From Bordetella parapertussis (lineage in GTDB: Bacteria; Pseudomonadota; Gammaproteobacteria; Burkholderiales; Burkholderiaceae_C), in assembly GCA_945870575.1 (NCBI GenBank), contig CAMBSK010000014.1:1-62335 (forward strand): a stretch of 62,335 bases of DNA. The letters run 5' to 3'. This document shows positions 29,940 through 38,399 of this stretch, piece after piece. Every line of letters starts with the position of its first letter. The first letter of the stretch is position 1. Below the pieces are notes generated by a model, which saw only the letters and a list, made by a program, of their open reading frames with translations, made no database searches and was not told where the DNA came from. A program made the translations under genes and the position numbers.

Positions 29940-31358
29940 ATGTTGTCGCAGCGGAATGATCCCATCATTGCTCTGGCTACGCCGCCGGGGCGCGGTGCTG
30001 TTGGCATAGTGAGGCTCAGCGGCAAACACTTATTGAATTTTGCGCAAAAACTCACGCACCGGCAACTCACGCCCAGAGTCGCACAACTGGTAACCATCAA
30101 AGATCAACTCGGTGACAGCTTAGACCAAGTTCTGGCGATTTTTTTCCCCGCTCCGCACAGTTACACCGGTGAAGATGTGCTGGAATTGCAAGGCCATGGC
30201 GGAGCGGTGGTGTTACAGATGTTGTTGCAAAACTGTTTGCAAACAGCGCATCAAAAGAATACAGACGAAGTGGCCCTGCTGCCGCATTTACGCTTGGCCA
30301 GACCAGGCGAATTTACCGAGCGTGCTTACCTGAATCACAAGCTCGATTTGGCGCAGGCCGAGGCAGTGGCTGATTTGATAGACGCGAACACCGAAGCAGC
30401 TGTTCGCAGCGCGGGACGCTCGCTAGAGGGCGTGTTTTCAAAACAGGTGAATACGCTTAAAGATCTGCTGATTCATTTGCGCATGCAAATCGAAGCCTGT
30501 CTGGATTTTCCGGACGAAGACATTGATTTCATACAACAAATGCATGTTGATGAGCAATTGCAGGCGCTTGAAGAAAAAACCAAGGAATTGCTGGCGCAGG
30601 CGGCGCACGGTCGATTATTGCGTGACGGTTTGAAACTTGTGATTGCAGGCCAGCCGAATGCGGGCAAGAGCTCGTTGTTGAATGCCTTGTCAGGCGCGGA
30701 TGTGGCCATAGTGACAGCCATTGCCGGTACCACGCGCGATGTGTTGACGCAAAGCATACAAATACAAGGTGTGCCTGTGCATGTTTTGGATACTGCCGGT
30801 TTGAGAGAGTACGCATTGGCAGATGAGGTCGAGCAAATAGGCATGGCCCGCGCCTGGGATCAAATCGGCCATGCGGATATCGTCTTGCTGCTCAATGACT
30901 TGAGTCGCGAGAACCAATCGGATTACGCGAGCGCACAAACTCGCTTAAGGCAGGATATTGAGCAAGCCTTGGCGCCGCACACCAAATTGCTTATCGTCAA
31001 TAACAAAAGTGACGCCATGGTGCCAAGCCTAGACTTGAATTCGCAAGCCTTGAATATTTCAGCGAAAACCGGTGATGGATTGGATCGGCTCAAGGTTCGC
31101 ATAATGGACATGGCTGGTTGGCAAGCCGGACACAATGAAGGCGTATTTACGGCAAGAACCCGTCATTTAGACGCGATTGAAGCGGTTTTAAGCCATATTC
31201 AACAGGCGACGAAATTCATGAAATTTGCGGCTGTGCCATTGGACTTGATGGCGGAAGAATGTCGACTGGCGCAGAACCATTTGTCATTACTGACAGGAAA
31301 CTTTTCAGCCGATGATTTACTGGGGGAAATATTCAGTCGTTTTTGTATAGGGAAATAG
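29940..31358 (+). CDS. mnmE: tRNA modification GTPase MnmE (TrmE)
   Basis: A 472-residue GTPase that partners MnmG in cmnm5U34 synthesis. N-terminus SQRNDPIIALATPPGRGAVGIVRLSG binds a folate. The helical domain has the G-domain insert with GQPNAGKSSLLNALSGADVAIVTAIAGTTRDV and DTAGLRE, and NNKSD. The C-terminal CIGK motif is present (FSRFCIGK). The ATG at 29940 is preferred over an in-frame TTG three codons earlier because the family starts at this point. Confidence 0.96.
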   Translation: MLSQRNDPIIALATPPGRGAVGIVRLSGKHLLNFAQKLTHRQLTPRVAQLVTIKDQLGDSLDQVLAIFFPAPHSYTGEDVLELQGHGGAVVLQMLLQNCLQTAHQKNTDEVALLPHLRLARPGEFTERAYLNHKLDLAQAEAVADLIDANTEAAVRSAGRSLEGVFSKQVNTLKDLLIHLRMQIEACLDFPDEDIDFIQQMHVDEQLQALEEKTKELLAQAAHGRLLRDGLKLVIAGQPNAGKSSLLNALSGADVAIVTAIAGTTRDVLTQSIQIQGVPVHVLDTAGLREYALADEVEQIGMARAWDQIGHADIVLLLNDLSRENQSDYASAQTRLRQDIEQALAPHTKLLIVNNKSDAMVPSLDLNSQALNISAKTGDGLDRLKVRIMDMAGWQAGHNEGVFTARTRHLDAIEAVLSHIQQATKFMKFAAVPLDLMAEECRLAQNHLSLLTGNFSADDLLGEIFSRFCIGK

Positions 31359-31400
31359 CTTGTCTTTATCCCATTTGGCAGAAAGCATAATAGGTAGACC

Positions 31401-32390
31401 ATGATTTCAAGCAAGTCAGAACAACACACGCACATACTCGACTTGGCTCGCCAAACGCTGGACATAGAGGCGCAAGCAATTCTCGCTGTGAAACAACACC
31501 TGGGGGAGCAATTTGTGCAAGCGGTACAAGCTGTATTAGCGGTAAAAGGACGTGTGGTGGTCATGGGAATGGGCAAAAGCGGGCACATAGGGCGCAAAAT
31601 CGCAGCCACGCTGGCGTCAACGGGCACGCCTGCTTTTTTTGTCCATCCCGCCGAAGCAAGCCACGGGGATTTGGGCATGGTTACCCGGGATGATTTGGTG
31701 ATTGCCCTGTCCAACAGCGGTGAAAGTGAAGAGCTCTCAGCCATACTGCCGCAAATCAAGCGTCAGGGAGTCAAGTTGTTGGCTATCACGGGTCAAAAGC
31801 AGTCCACCTTGGCCCAATATGCAACCTGGGTGCTGGACAGCAGTGTGGAGAAAGAAGCATGTCCTATGAATCTGGCGCCTACCGCAAGTACCACAGCGCA
31901 ATTGGCATTAGGCGACGCGCTAGCCGTGGCCGTGCTCGATGCCAGAGGTTTTAAACAGGACGATTTCGCGAGATCACATCCGGGCGGTAGTTTGGGAAGG
32001 CGATTGCTGACCTTGCTGTCTGACATCATGAGAACAGGAGATCAAATCCCCGAAGTTTCATTGGATGTCACTTTGTCAGAATTGATGCGTGAAATGTCAC
32101 AAAAAGGTCTGGGTGCCACTGCCGTTGTTGACGAAAATAGACGAGTGCTGGGTATATTCACAGACGGTGATTTGCGTCGCTTGGTGGAAAAAGGATTGGA
32201 TCTGCGTTCTATGCAAGCAGCAGATGTCATGCATCCGAACCCAACTACCTTGCGAGACACTGCGTTGGCCGTCGAAGCCGCGGAATTGATGGAACTCAAG
32301 CGAATTACCAGTGTGCTGGTCGTAGATGAAAACAACATTTTGTGCGGGGTAGTGAATTCCAACGATTTGATGCGCGCCAAAGTGATTTGA
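31401..32390 (+). CDS. kdsD: Arabinose-5-phosphate isomerase KdsD (KpsF/GutQ family)
   Basis: A 329-residue enzyme that converts ribulose-5-phosphate to arabinose-5-phosphate, the first step to Kdo of LPS. The SIS domain has VVVMGMGKSGHIGRKIAATLASTGTPAFFVHPAEASHGDLGM and ALSNSGESEEL. Two CBS repeats occupy about 210-325 (MQAADVMHPNPTTL). AGGTAG lies upstream of the ATG. kdsC follows after 2 bp and lptC after that, the standard Kdo/LPS-export gene order. Confidence 0.95.
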   Translation: MISSKSEQHTHILDLARQTLDIEAQAILAVKQHLGEQFVQAVQAVLAVKGRVVVMGMGKSGHIGRKIAATLASTGTPAFFVHPAEASHGDLGMVTRDDLVIALSNSGESEELSAILPQIKRQGVKLLAITGQKQSTLAQYATWVLDSSVEKEACPMNLAPTASTTAQLALGDALAVAVLDARGFKQDDFARSHPGGSLGRRLLTLLSDIMRTGDQIPEVSLDVTLSELMREMSQKGLGATAVVDENRRVLGIFTDGDLRRLVEKGLDLRSMQAADVMHPNPTTLRDTALAVEAAELMELKRITSVLVVDENNILCGVVNSNDLMRAKVI

Positions 32391-32392
32391 TC

Positions 32393-32941
32393 ATGACAAA
32401 ACATGCATTGCATTTTTCAAAGCCATTGCTGGACAAAGCGCGTGGCATACGTATTTTTTTTCTAGACGTTGACGGTGTCATGACCGACGGCGGTTTGTAC
32501 TTCACGGCTGAAGGCGAGGCGGTTAAAAAATTCAACTCGCTGGACGGCCACGGACTCAAACTGTTGATGCGCTCGGGTATCGTACCGGTGGTTATCACCG
32601 GGCGCGACAGTCAGGCTTTGCGTCGTCGTATCTCCGAGTTGTCGGTAGAACACGCGCACTATGGCGTTGACAACAAACTATTGATGGCCGAGAGTTGTTT
32701 GCAAAGTTTTGGGGTGGACTGGTCGCAAGTTGCGGCCATGGGTGACGATTGGCCAGATTTACCGGTTTTATTGCGCAGCGCATGTGCTTTTGCACCCGCC
32801 CAGGCGCACGCAGAGTTACTAACCCGGGTCGACCATGTGTGCTCAGCTGCTGCCGGCGGAGGTGCCGTGCGTGAAGCCTGCGATTTATTGTTGATGGCCA
32901 ATGGCCACTACGCGGTTGCGTTGGGCGAAATATTGTCATGA
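32393..32941 (+). CDS. kdsC: 3-deoxy-D-manno-octulosonate-8-phosphate phosphatase KdsC
   Basis: A 182-residue C0-type HAD phosphatase that removes phosphate from Kdo-8-P. Motif I is FFLDVDGVMTDGGLYF, motif II VVITGRDS, and the Mg-binding acidic motif is MGDDWPDLPVL. It has no cap domain, consistent with a tetrameric KdsC. It starts 2 bp after kdsD and overlaps lptC by 4 nt. Confidence 0.95.
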   Translation: MTKHALHFSKPLLDKARGIRIFFLDVDGVMTDGGLYFTAEGEAVKKFNSLDGHGLKLLMRSGIVPVVITGRDSQALRRRISELSVEHAHYGVDNKLLMAESCLQSFGVDWSQVAAMGDDWPDLPVLLRSACAFAPAQAHAELLTRVDHVCSAAAGGGAVREACDLLLMANGHYAVALGEILS

Positions 32942-33585
32942 ATAAAATATCCCGTCCGCCTGTAAGATTGCAACCCAGCGTTCTACAACGCTTGCATAGC
33001 TTGCGCGAGACTGTCATGGCGTATTTGCCTATCATTATGCTGGCCGTGTTGTTTTTGTTTTCAGTCTGGTTGGTAAGAAGCGTTCCAAGACCGCAGAACT
33101 ATCAGCCTACAGCACCGCCTTCGCACACGGCAGATTATGATTTTCAAAACTTCACTCTGAAATCTTATGAAATGAATGGAAAATTGAAATCAACCATTCA
33201 TGGCGCGTTTGCCCAACATTTTCAAGATACGATGGACACAGAAATCAAGCAGCCATTTGTCTTGATTTATTCAAAAGATAAAGTTATCTCCGTAAGGGGT
33301 AAAAAAGCGCTTGTGAACGAGGACGGCTCACAGGTGCAGCTCATGGGACAGACATTATTAAAAAGGGACGACGTACATCCTGAAGAAGACGATATGCAAA
33401 TCAGTGGAGAGTTTTTGCATTTTTTTGTCAATACAGATACCTTGGTATCGCATTTGCCGGTCAATATTGTGCGTGGCAAAAATCGATTCAAAGCAGATTA
33501 TCTGGACGCTGATAACGTGACTCAGGTGTATCAACTGAAAGGGCGAGTTCACGCCACTTTGGTGCCAGAGTCTGAGAAACCATAA
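32938..33585 (+). CDS. lptC: LPS export ABC transporter periplasmic protein LptC
   Basis: A 215-residue bitopic protein linking the LptBFG transporter to the periplasmic bridge. A single membrane helix (about 26-48, MAYLPIIMLAVLFLFSVWLV) is followed by a beta-jellyroll region with YDFQNFTLKSYEMNGKLKSTIHG. It overlaps kdsC. lptA and lptB, often next, are missing here: the operon ends at an intrinsic terminator 1 bp past the stop. Confidence 0.9.
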   Translation: MNKISRPPVRLQPSVLQRLHSLRETVMAYLPIIMLAVLFLFSVWLVRSVPRPQNYQPTAPPSHTADYDFQNFTLKSYEMNGKLKSTIHGAFAQHFQDTMDTEIKQPFVLIYSKDKVISVRGKKALVNEDGSQVQLMGQTLLKRDDVHPEEDDMQISGEFLHFFVNTDTLVSHLPVNIVRGKNRFKADYLDADNVTQVYQLKGRVHATLVPESEKP

Positions 33586-33612
33586 AAAAAGGCCTGCAGA
33601 GCAGGCCTTTTT
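33586..33612. terminator. Bidirectional intrinsic terminator between lptC and the RRM gene
   Basis: AAAAAGGCCTGC (33586-33597) pairs with GCAGGCCTTTTT (33601-33612) across loop AGA. It has T-runs in both directions and serves the convergent lptC (+) and RRM (-) transcripts. Confidence 0.95.
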
Positions 33613-33628
33613 CACAGTTCGTAGTAAA

Positions 33629-34102
33629 TCAGTATTCGTTACGACCGCCGCCGCCTTCGCGACGACCACCACCACCACCGTAACCACCGCCGCCTTCACG
33701 ACCGCCGCCACCGCCGTAACCGCCGCCGCCTTCACGGCGACCGCCGCCGCCACCGCCGCCGTAACCACCACCGCCGCCACCGCCGTAACCACCACCGCCG
33801 CCGCCGCCGTAACCACCACCACCACCACCGCCGCCGCTGCGGGGAGGACGTGGCTCCATTGGACGAGCTTCGTTAACAACAAGGCTGCGACCGCCTAATG
33901 CTTGACCGTTCATGCCGCTGATGGCGGCTTGTGCTTCAGCATCAGATGCCATTTCAACAAAACCAAAGCCTTTAGAGCGGCCGGTATCACGCTCCATCAT
34001 GACTTTGGCGCTTGAGACGGTGCCGAATTGACCAAAGGATTGTTCCAGATCGCCATCGCGAACAGAATATGGCAGATTGCCGACGTACAGTTTGTTGCCC
34101 AT
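33629..34102 (-). CDS. Glycine-rich RNA-binding protein (single RRM)
   Basis: A 157-residue RNA-binding protein. The RRM spans about 1-80 with RNP-2 LYVGNL and RNP-1 KGFGFVEM. A low-complexity tail from about residue 88 consists of glycine runs broken by Tyr, Arg and Glu (GYGGGGGG units), ending GGGGRNEY. Such RNPs in cyanobacteria and betaproteobacteria are often cold-induced and may act as RNA chaperones. The tail is encoded by imperfect GGC/GGT repeats and is likely to vary in length. The leader is long and its SD is held in a hairpin (34106-34144), so post-transcriptional control is likely. Confidence 0.93.
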   Translation of the reverse strand: MGNKLYVGNLPYSVRDGDLEQSFGQFGTVSSAKVMMERDTGRSKGFGFVEMASDAEAQAAISGMNGQALGGRSLVVNEARPMEPRPPRSGGGGGGGGYGGGGGGGYGGGGGGGYGGGGGGGRREGGGGYGGGGGREGGGGYGGGGGRREGGGGRNEY

Positions 34103-34105
34103 TCA

Positions 34106-34144
34106 GGGACTCCATAAAAACGAATAAAAAAGCGATGGAGTCCC
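34106..34144 (-). promoter_or_regulatory. SD-occluding hairpin in the RRM mRNA leader
   Basis: On the minus strand GGGACTCCAT (34144-34135) pairs perfectly with ATGGAGTCCC (34115-34106) over a 19-nt A/U-rich loop. The right arm contains the only good SD, GGAG, and ends 3 nt before the ATG at 34102. A closed stem would block ribosome binding. The arrangement resembles translational switches such as RNA thermometers or autoregulatory operators. Confidence 0.75.
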
Positions 34145-34233
34145 GATTGCACCTGTCCACGAAAGCCAAGAAGCGAAACTAACCGATCACCGACGCACTG
34201 TTAACCCACCCCGTGGGTAGGACAGCCTTTACC

Positions 34234-34260
34234 ATTATGAAACAGATTAGGGTTTGTCAA
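34234..34260 (-). promoter_or_regulatory. Candidate sigma-70 promoter of the RRM gene
   Basis: TTGACA (34260-34255) and CATAAT (34239-34234) on the minus strand, spacer 15 nt. The spacing is short of the ideal 17. Transcription from here would give a leader of about 125 nt, long enough for the hairpin at 34106-34144. Confidence 0.5.
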
Positions 34261-34311
34261 TCAAGTATTTCTACCTGATTTATGAATGAAAACCCTAAAA
34301 AACGACAAATA

Positions 34312-35514
34312 TCACCAATTGGACTCACGGTCCGGCGTAGCGCTGACTTTGTGAATACTCAAATCTGCGCCTTCAAACTCATCTTCCTGACTTAGACGCA
34401 AGCCGAGAAAAACCTTGATCAAGCCGTATAAGGCGACAGAAGAAACAAGCGCCCAAAAAACGCCGACCAATGTGCCGATCAATTGGGCTGAAAAATTCAC
34501 ACCACCCAGCCCACCGAATGCTGTGCTGCCGAAAATACCCGCAGCTAAACCGCCCCAGGTTCCGCATAAGCCATGCAATGGCCAAACACCCAGCACATCA
34601 TCAATTTTCCACTTGTTTTGAGTCAGCGTAAACATGTAGACAAACAAGGCGCCGGCTACGCACCCGACAACCAGAGCCCCCAGTGGGTGCATCAAGTCAG
34701 AGCCGGCACAAACTGCGACCAAGCCCGCAAGAGGACCGTTATGAACAAAACCCGGGTCATTTTTCCCAACCCATAGCGCGGCAAGCGTGCCGCCGACCAT
34801 GGCCATCAGACTATTGACTGCGACCAGGCCGGAGATTTTGTCCAGTGTTTGTGCGCTCATGACGTTGAAGCCGAACCAGCCAACACATAAGACCCATGCG
34901 CCAAGTGCTAAAAAAGGAATACTTGATGGAGGATGGGCAGAAATTGCTCCGTCTTTGCGATAGCGGTTGCTGCGTGCACCCAAAAAAATAACAGCGGGTA
35001 AGGCAATCCAGCCACCGACCGCATGTACCACCACGGAACCCGCGAAATCATGAAACTCAGCGCCCGTCGTAGCGAGCAGCCAAGCTTGGAAACCGAAGTG
35101 TTGGTTCCATACAATGCCTTCGAAAAAAGGATAAATAAAGCCGACAATAACAGCAGTTGCTAGAAGTTGAGGATAAAAGCGAGCTCTTTCAGCAATACCG
35201 CCTGAAACAATCGCCGGGATCGCTGCAGCAAAAGTCAGCAAAAAGAAAAACTTGACCAAGTCATAGCCGTTGCGCGCGGCAAGCACATCTGCGCCAACGA
35301 AAAAATGCGTACCGTAAGCAACGCTGTAGCCAACAGCAAAATACACAACTGTAGAGATGCTGAAATCAACCAGAATTTTCACCAAGGCGTTGACCTGGTT
35401 TTTTTGTCTGACTGTGCCTAATTCCAAAAAGGCAAAACCTGCATGCATGGCCAAAACCATGATAGCGCCTAACAAAATGAACAAGGCATCGGCGCCCTGT
35501 TTGAGTGCATCCAT
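34312..35514 (-). CDS. amt: Ammonium transporter Amt (stand-alone copy)
   Basis: A 400-residue inner-membrane Amt/Mep channel without a PII gene beside it. FAFLELGTVRQKNQVNALVKILVDF, the first pore His in FAGSVVVHAVGGW and the second in WPLHGLCGTWGGLAAG mark the family. FNVMSAQ is also typical. The ATG at 35512-35514 has AGGAG 7 nt upstream; a longer frame adds 22 unsupported residues. It lacks the cleavable signal seen in the amtB at 56794. Possible sigma-54 elements lie upstream at 35587-35600. Confidence 0.93.
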   Translation of the reverse strand: MDALKQGADALFILLGAIMVLAMHAGFAFLELGTVRQKNQVNALVKILVDFSISTVVYFAVGYSVAYGTHFFVGADVLAARNGYDLVKFFFLLTFAAAIPAIVSGGIAERARFYPQLLATAVIVGFIYPFFEGIVWNQHFGFQAWLLATTGAEFHDFAGSVVVHAVGGWIALPAVIFLGARSNRYRKDGAISAHPPSSIPFLALGAWVLCVGWFGFNVMSAQTLDKISGLVAVNSLMAMVGGTLAALWVGKNDPGFVHNGPLAGLVAVCAGSDLMHPLGALVVGCVAGALFVYMFTLTQNKWKIDDVLGVWPLHGLCGTWGGLAAGIFGSTAFGGLGGVNFSAQLIGTLVGVFWALVSSVALYGLIKVFLGLRLSQEDEFEGADLSIHKVSATPDRESNW

Positions 35515-35542
35515 GTGAGCTCCTGGGGACAAATGATTTAAT

Positions 35543-35600
35543 TTGGTGCAAAAAATTAAGGAATACACCACTCGCACCAATTAAAAGCAAAAAGCGCACC
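35543..35600 (-). promoter_or_regulatory. Candidate nitrogen-type control region of amt
   Basis: On the minus strand GG (35600-35599) and GC (35588-35587) are separated by exactly 10 nt in CGGTGCGCTTTTTGCT, the spacing of a sigma-54 promoter, though the -24 box is imperfect. Downstream, GCACCAA (35574-35580) and TTGGTGC (35543-35549) form inverted half-sites of the NtrC type. Their position downstream of the promoter is atypical for activation. Confidence 0.35.
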
Positions 35601-35685
35601 GCTTAGGTGACCATTGAACTTTTTTTTAGAAATTAGAGGCTGCTGTTCATTCAGTACAGCTCATTAGGTACCATGTGCACAAGGC

Positions 35686-35691
35686 TATAAT
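35686..35691 (+). promoter_or_regulatory. -10 box of metX promoter
   Basis: A consensus TATAAT about 108 bp before the metX ATG. Transcription would begin near 35698, exactly at the riboswitch. No good -35 is visible (TTAGGT at 35664-35669 is the best). Confidence 0.55.
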
Positions 35692-35698
35692 TGATACA

Positions 35699-35760
35699 TC
35701 AGCGCCGATTTGCCACAGATTGCGGGCGCTTTAACAAGTTCAGCTAAAGACGTCGTGCCT
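35699..35760 (+). ncRNA. SAM-II-type riboswitch upstream of metX
   Basis: AGCGCC (35701-35706) pairs with GGCGCT (35725-35730) as P1. The loop begins GATTT (35707-35711) and ends TTGC (35720-35723), and downstream comes AGCTAAA (35742-35748). These blocks, in this order and spacing, match the SAM-II (metA motif) consensus as I remember it. CAC in the loop can pair with GTG at 35755-35757 as the pseudoknot. A second hairpin, TTTCCGG (35760-35766) with CCGGAAA (35784-35790), overlaps the SD just before the metX ATG at 35794. SAM binding should lower metX translation. The related SAM-V class shares this core and is an alternative. Confidence 0.72.
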
Positions 35761-35793
35761 TTCCGGTCTCGTTTTTGGCGATGCCGGAAAAAT

Positions 35794-36927
35794 ATGTCAT
35801 TCATTGTTTCACCATCGTCTATGCAGTTTCACGAGCCATTGGCGCTGAGCGCAGGCGGTGCATTGGTCGATTACCACCTAAGCTTTGAAACCTATGGACA
35901 ACCAAACCAATTTAAAAGCAATGCCGTATTGATTTGTCATGCTTTGAACGCCTCTCACCATGTCGCAGGTGTCTATAGGGGACAGGATAAAAGTGAAGGC
36001 TGGTGGAACAACATGATAGGGCCGGGCAAGCCTGTGGACACCGACAGATTTTTCGTCATAGGCGTGAATAATCTGGGCTCTTGTTTCGGCTCCACCGGGC
36101 CTATGCACAAAAATCCGCAGACAGGCCGGACTTACGGCGCGGATTTTCCGGTGGTCACAGTAGAAGACTGGGTGAATGCGCAAGCCAGATTACTGGATGA
36201 ATTAGGGATAGATACGCTGGCGGCCGTCATGGGTGGCAGTCTGGGTGGTATGCAGGCTTTGAGCTGGAGTCTGCAATACCCGCACAGAGTCAAGCATGCC
36301 GTGGTGATTGCCAGTGCGCCTAACTTAACGGCTGAAAACATTGCATTCAATGAAGTCGCCAGACGAGCCATCGTGACAGACCCGGATTTTCATGGCGGAC
36401 ATTTTTATGAGCATGGGGTGGTGCCCGAACGCGGCTTGCGCATAGCCCGTATGCTGGGGCACATCACTTACTTGAGTGACGATGTGATGAACAGTAAATT
36501 CGGAAGAAAGCTTCATCAAGGTAATGATTACCAATACAGCACCCAGGCTATTGAATTTCAGATTGAAAGTTATTTGCGTTATCAGGGTGATAAGTTTAGT
36601 AAGTATTTTGATGCGAACACTTATTTACTGATTACACGGGCCTTGGATTATTTCGACCCTGCCAAGGCATTCAATGGCAGCCTGGTTCAAGCAATGGCCA
36701 GAGCAACAGCAGAATTCCTGCTGATCAGTTTCACCACCGATTGGCGCTTTGCCCCTGGCAGAAGCAGAGAAATGGTGCAGTCACTGGTGGCTAACAAACG
36801 AAAGTTAAGTTACGCAGAAATTGATGCGCCGCAAGGGCATGATGCCTTTTTACTTGATGACTCCAGGTATATGAATGTGGTTCGAGCGTACTTTGAACGT
36901 ATCAATACGGTAAGCGAGAAAACATGA
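35794..36927 (+). CDS. metX: Homoserine O-acyltransferase MetX
   Basis: A 377-residue alpha/beta-hydrolase that acylates homoserine, the first committed step of methionine synthesis. Ser149 in [13 protein letters not shown] is the nucleophile and His349 in [11 protein letters not shown] completes the triad. [13 protein letters not shown] and [19 protein letters not shown] are family blocks. In betaproteobacteria MetX enzymes may use succinyl-CoA rather than acetyl-CoA; the sequence alone does not let me decide. The ATG at 35794 gives the conserved start; the longer frame would swallow the riboswitch. It overlaps metW by 4 nt. Confidence 0.94.
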   Translation: MSFIVSPSSMQFHEPLALSAGGALVDYHLSFETYGQPNQFKSNAVLICHALNASHHVAGVYRGQDKSEGWWNNMIGPGKPVDTDRFFVIGVNNLGSCFGSTGPMHKNPQTGRTYGADFPVVTVEDWVNAQARLLDELGIDTLAAVMGGSLGGMQALSWSLQYPHRVKHAVVIASAPNLTAENIAFNEVARRAIVTDPDFHGGHFYEHGVVPERGLRIARMLGHITYLSDDVMNSKFGRKLHQGNDYQYSTQAIEFQIESYLRYQGDKFSKYFDANTYLLITRALDYFDPAKAFNGSLVQAMARATAEFLLISFTTDWRFAPGRSREMVQSLVANKRKLSYAEIDAPQGHDAFLLDDSRYMNVVRAYFERINTVSEKT

Positions 36928-37523
36928 CGGGCAAATTATTAGCGCAAACCATTGCCGAATTGGTGCCTTACGGCAGCCGGGTGCTTGACCTGGGTTGTGG
37001 CGACGGCGCTTTATTGGATTTTTTGCAATCTCAGCATGGGTGCTCCGGTTATGGTGTTGAAATAGATGATGCGAATGTCGCAGCTTGTGTCAAACGCGGA
37101 GTACAAGTGATACAACTAAATTTGGAACAAGGCTTGCGCTTATTTGAAGACCAGTCATTTGATGTTGTGTTGCAAATAGATACATTACAGCATTTAAAAA
37201 ACGCAGAAACCATGTTGAAGGAAACACTGAGAGTGGCTCGCATGGGAATCATTACGTTTCCGAACTTCGGTCATTGGTTTAACCGTTGGAGCGTGTTGTG
37301 CGGGCGCATGCCTGTGACCGCACAATTGCCCTATGAGTGGTATGACACACCTAATATCAGAGTGGGTACATTTGCAGATTTTCAGGCACTGGCTTTGAAG
37401 AACCGGTTGCACATTAAATATGCATTCGGTTTAGAGCGCGAAAAAATTGTGCATTTCTGGCCGAATGCAAGGGCCGCTACAGCGGTTTTTCAATTAACAA
37501 GCGAAAGTCAACTGACAGCATGA
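36924..37523 (+). CDS. metW: Methionine biosynthesis protein MetW
   Basis: A 199-residue SAM-methyltransferase-fold protein that accompanies MetX in proteobacteria and is needed for full homoserine acyltransferase activity in some species. SAM motif I is [38 protein letters not shown] and [22 protein letters not shown] are MetW signatures. ATGA overlaps on both sides put it in one operon with metX and the hydrolase. Confidence 0.95.
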   Translation: MTGKLLAQTIAELVPYGSRVLDLGCGDGALLDFLQSQHGCSGYGVEIDDANVAACVKRGVQVIQLNLEQGLRLFEDQSFDVVLQIDTLQHLKNAETMLKETLRVARMGIITFPNFGHWFNRWSVLCGRMPVTAQLPYEWYDTPNIRVGTFADFQALALKNRLHIKYAFGLEREKIVHFWPNARAATAVFQLTSESQLTA

Positions 37524-38371
37524 GCACCATAGCAGTGCAACACACCTTCAAACCAGTGATAGAAAATTTAGAACTGGGCACACATACACTGGCTTTGTAC
37601 CGGTGGCCGCATCCGGGTAAACACATCAAGGCCTCTGTCATGCTGGTGCATGGATTGGGTGAGCATATGGGCAGGTATAACCATCTGGCGTATGTGCTGC
37701 ATCAAGCCGGTTATGAGGTCATGGCTTATGACCATATGGGGCACGGTTTGTCCTCTGGTCTGAGCGGCGATATAGATCAGTCAAACAGGCTAACCGAGGA
37801 TTTGAAAACTGTCATCGCATACATGCATAACACCGAGTCAAAACTGGTGCTGCTGGGGCACAGCATGGGAGGTCTGGTCGTAGCAAGAGCGGTGGCAGAG
37901 CACCCCGACATAGCCGATGCTGTGGTAATGAGTTCACCAGCACTTGCGGCCTACACCACCTTATTAGATAAATTATTGCTTAGTGTCTTGCCACATTGGT
38001 TTGCGCATGTCAGGGTAGATAACAAACTTGAACTGAACTGGTTGTCCAGAGATGCGCAAGTGGTGCGTGAATACAGACAAGACAAACGGGTACATAGAAA
38101 AATATCTTCAGGCTTGGCCGCGTGGATCATTGACCAAGGAAAACTTGCCTTGAAAGAAGCTGCTGCTTGGCACAAACATGCTCTATTGTTGTATGCGGGG
38201 CAGGACAGGCTGGTCAATCCCAAAGGCAGTGCTGAATTTGCACAATCGGTTTCTAAAGAATATCTTCAAACACATTGCTTTAATGTGATGTACCACGAGA
38301 TATTCAATGACCCTGAAAGAACAATTGTTTTTTCAAAACTGATTGAATGGCTGGATCTGCGTTACGGTTGA
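37520..38371 (+). CDS. Alpha/beta hydrolase, monoacylglycerol lipase/lysophospholipase type
   Basis: A 283-residue serine hydrolase of the PldB/MGL group. The oxyanion region VMLVHGLGEHMGRYNHLAYVL, AYDHMGHGLSSG, nucleophile elbow LLGHSMGGLVVARAV and LLYAGQDRLVNPKGSAEF are typical; the catalytic His is probably in YHEIFNDPE. It would cleave monoacylglycerol or lysophospholipid. It overlaps metW by 4 nt, so it shares the riboswitch-led transcript although its chemistry is unrelated to methionine. Confidence 0.87.
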   Translation: MSTIAVQHTFKPVIENLELGTHTLALYRWPHPGKHIKASVMLVHGLGEHMGRYNHLAYVLHQAGYEVMAYDHMGHGLSSGLSGDIDQSNRLTEDLKTVIAYMHNTESKLVLLGHSMGGLVVARAVAEHPDIADAVVMSSPALAAYTTLLDKLLLSVLPHWFAHVRVDNKLELNWLSRDAQVVREYRQDKRVHRKISSGLAAWIIDQGKLALKEAAAWHKHALLLYAGQDRLVNPKGSAEFAQSVSKEYLQTHCFNVMYHEIFNDPERTIVFSKLIEWLDLRYG

Positions 38372-38399
38372 AAATACTCAACGGCTTCATAAAGACCTG

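Noticed and set aside
33640..33840. Direct repeats that could suggest a CRISPR or satellite array
   Set aside because: They are in frame with the glycine-rich tail of the RRM protein and lack unique spacers of constant length.
35710..35793. Longer metX start
   Set aside because: It would translate the riboswitch; the extra 28 residues are not part of the MetX family.
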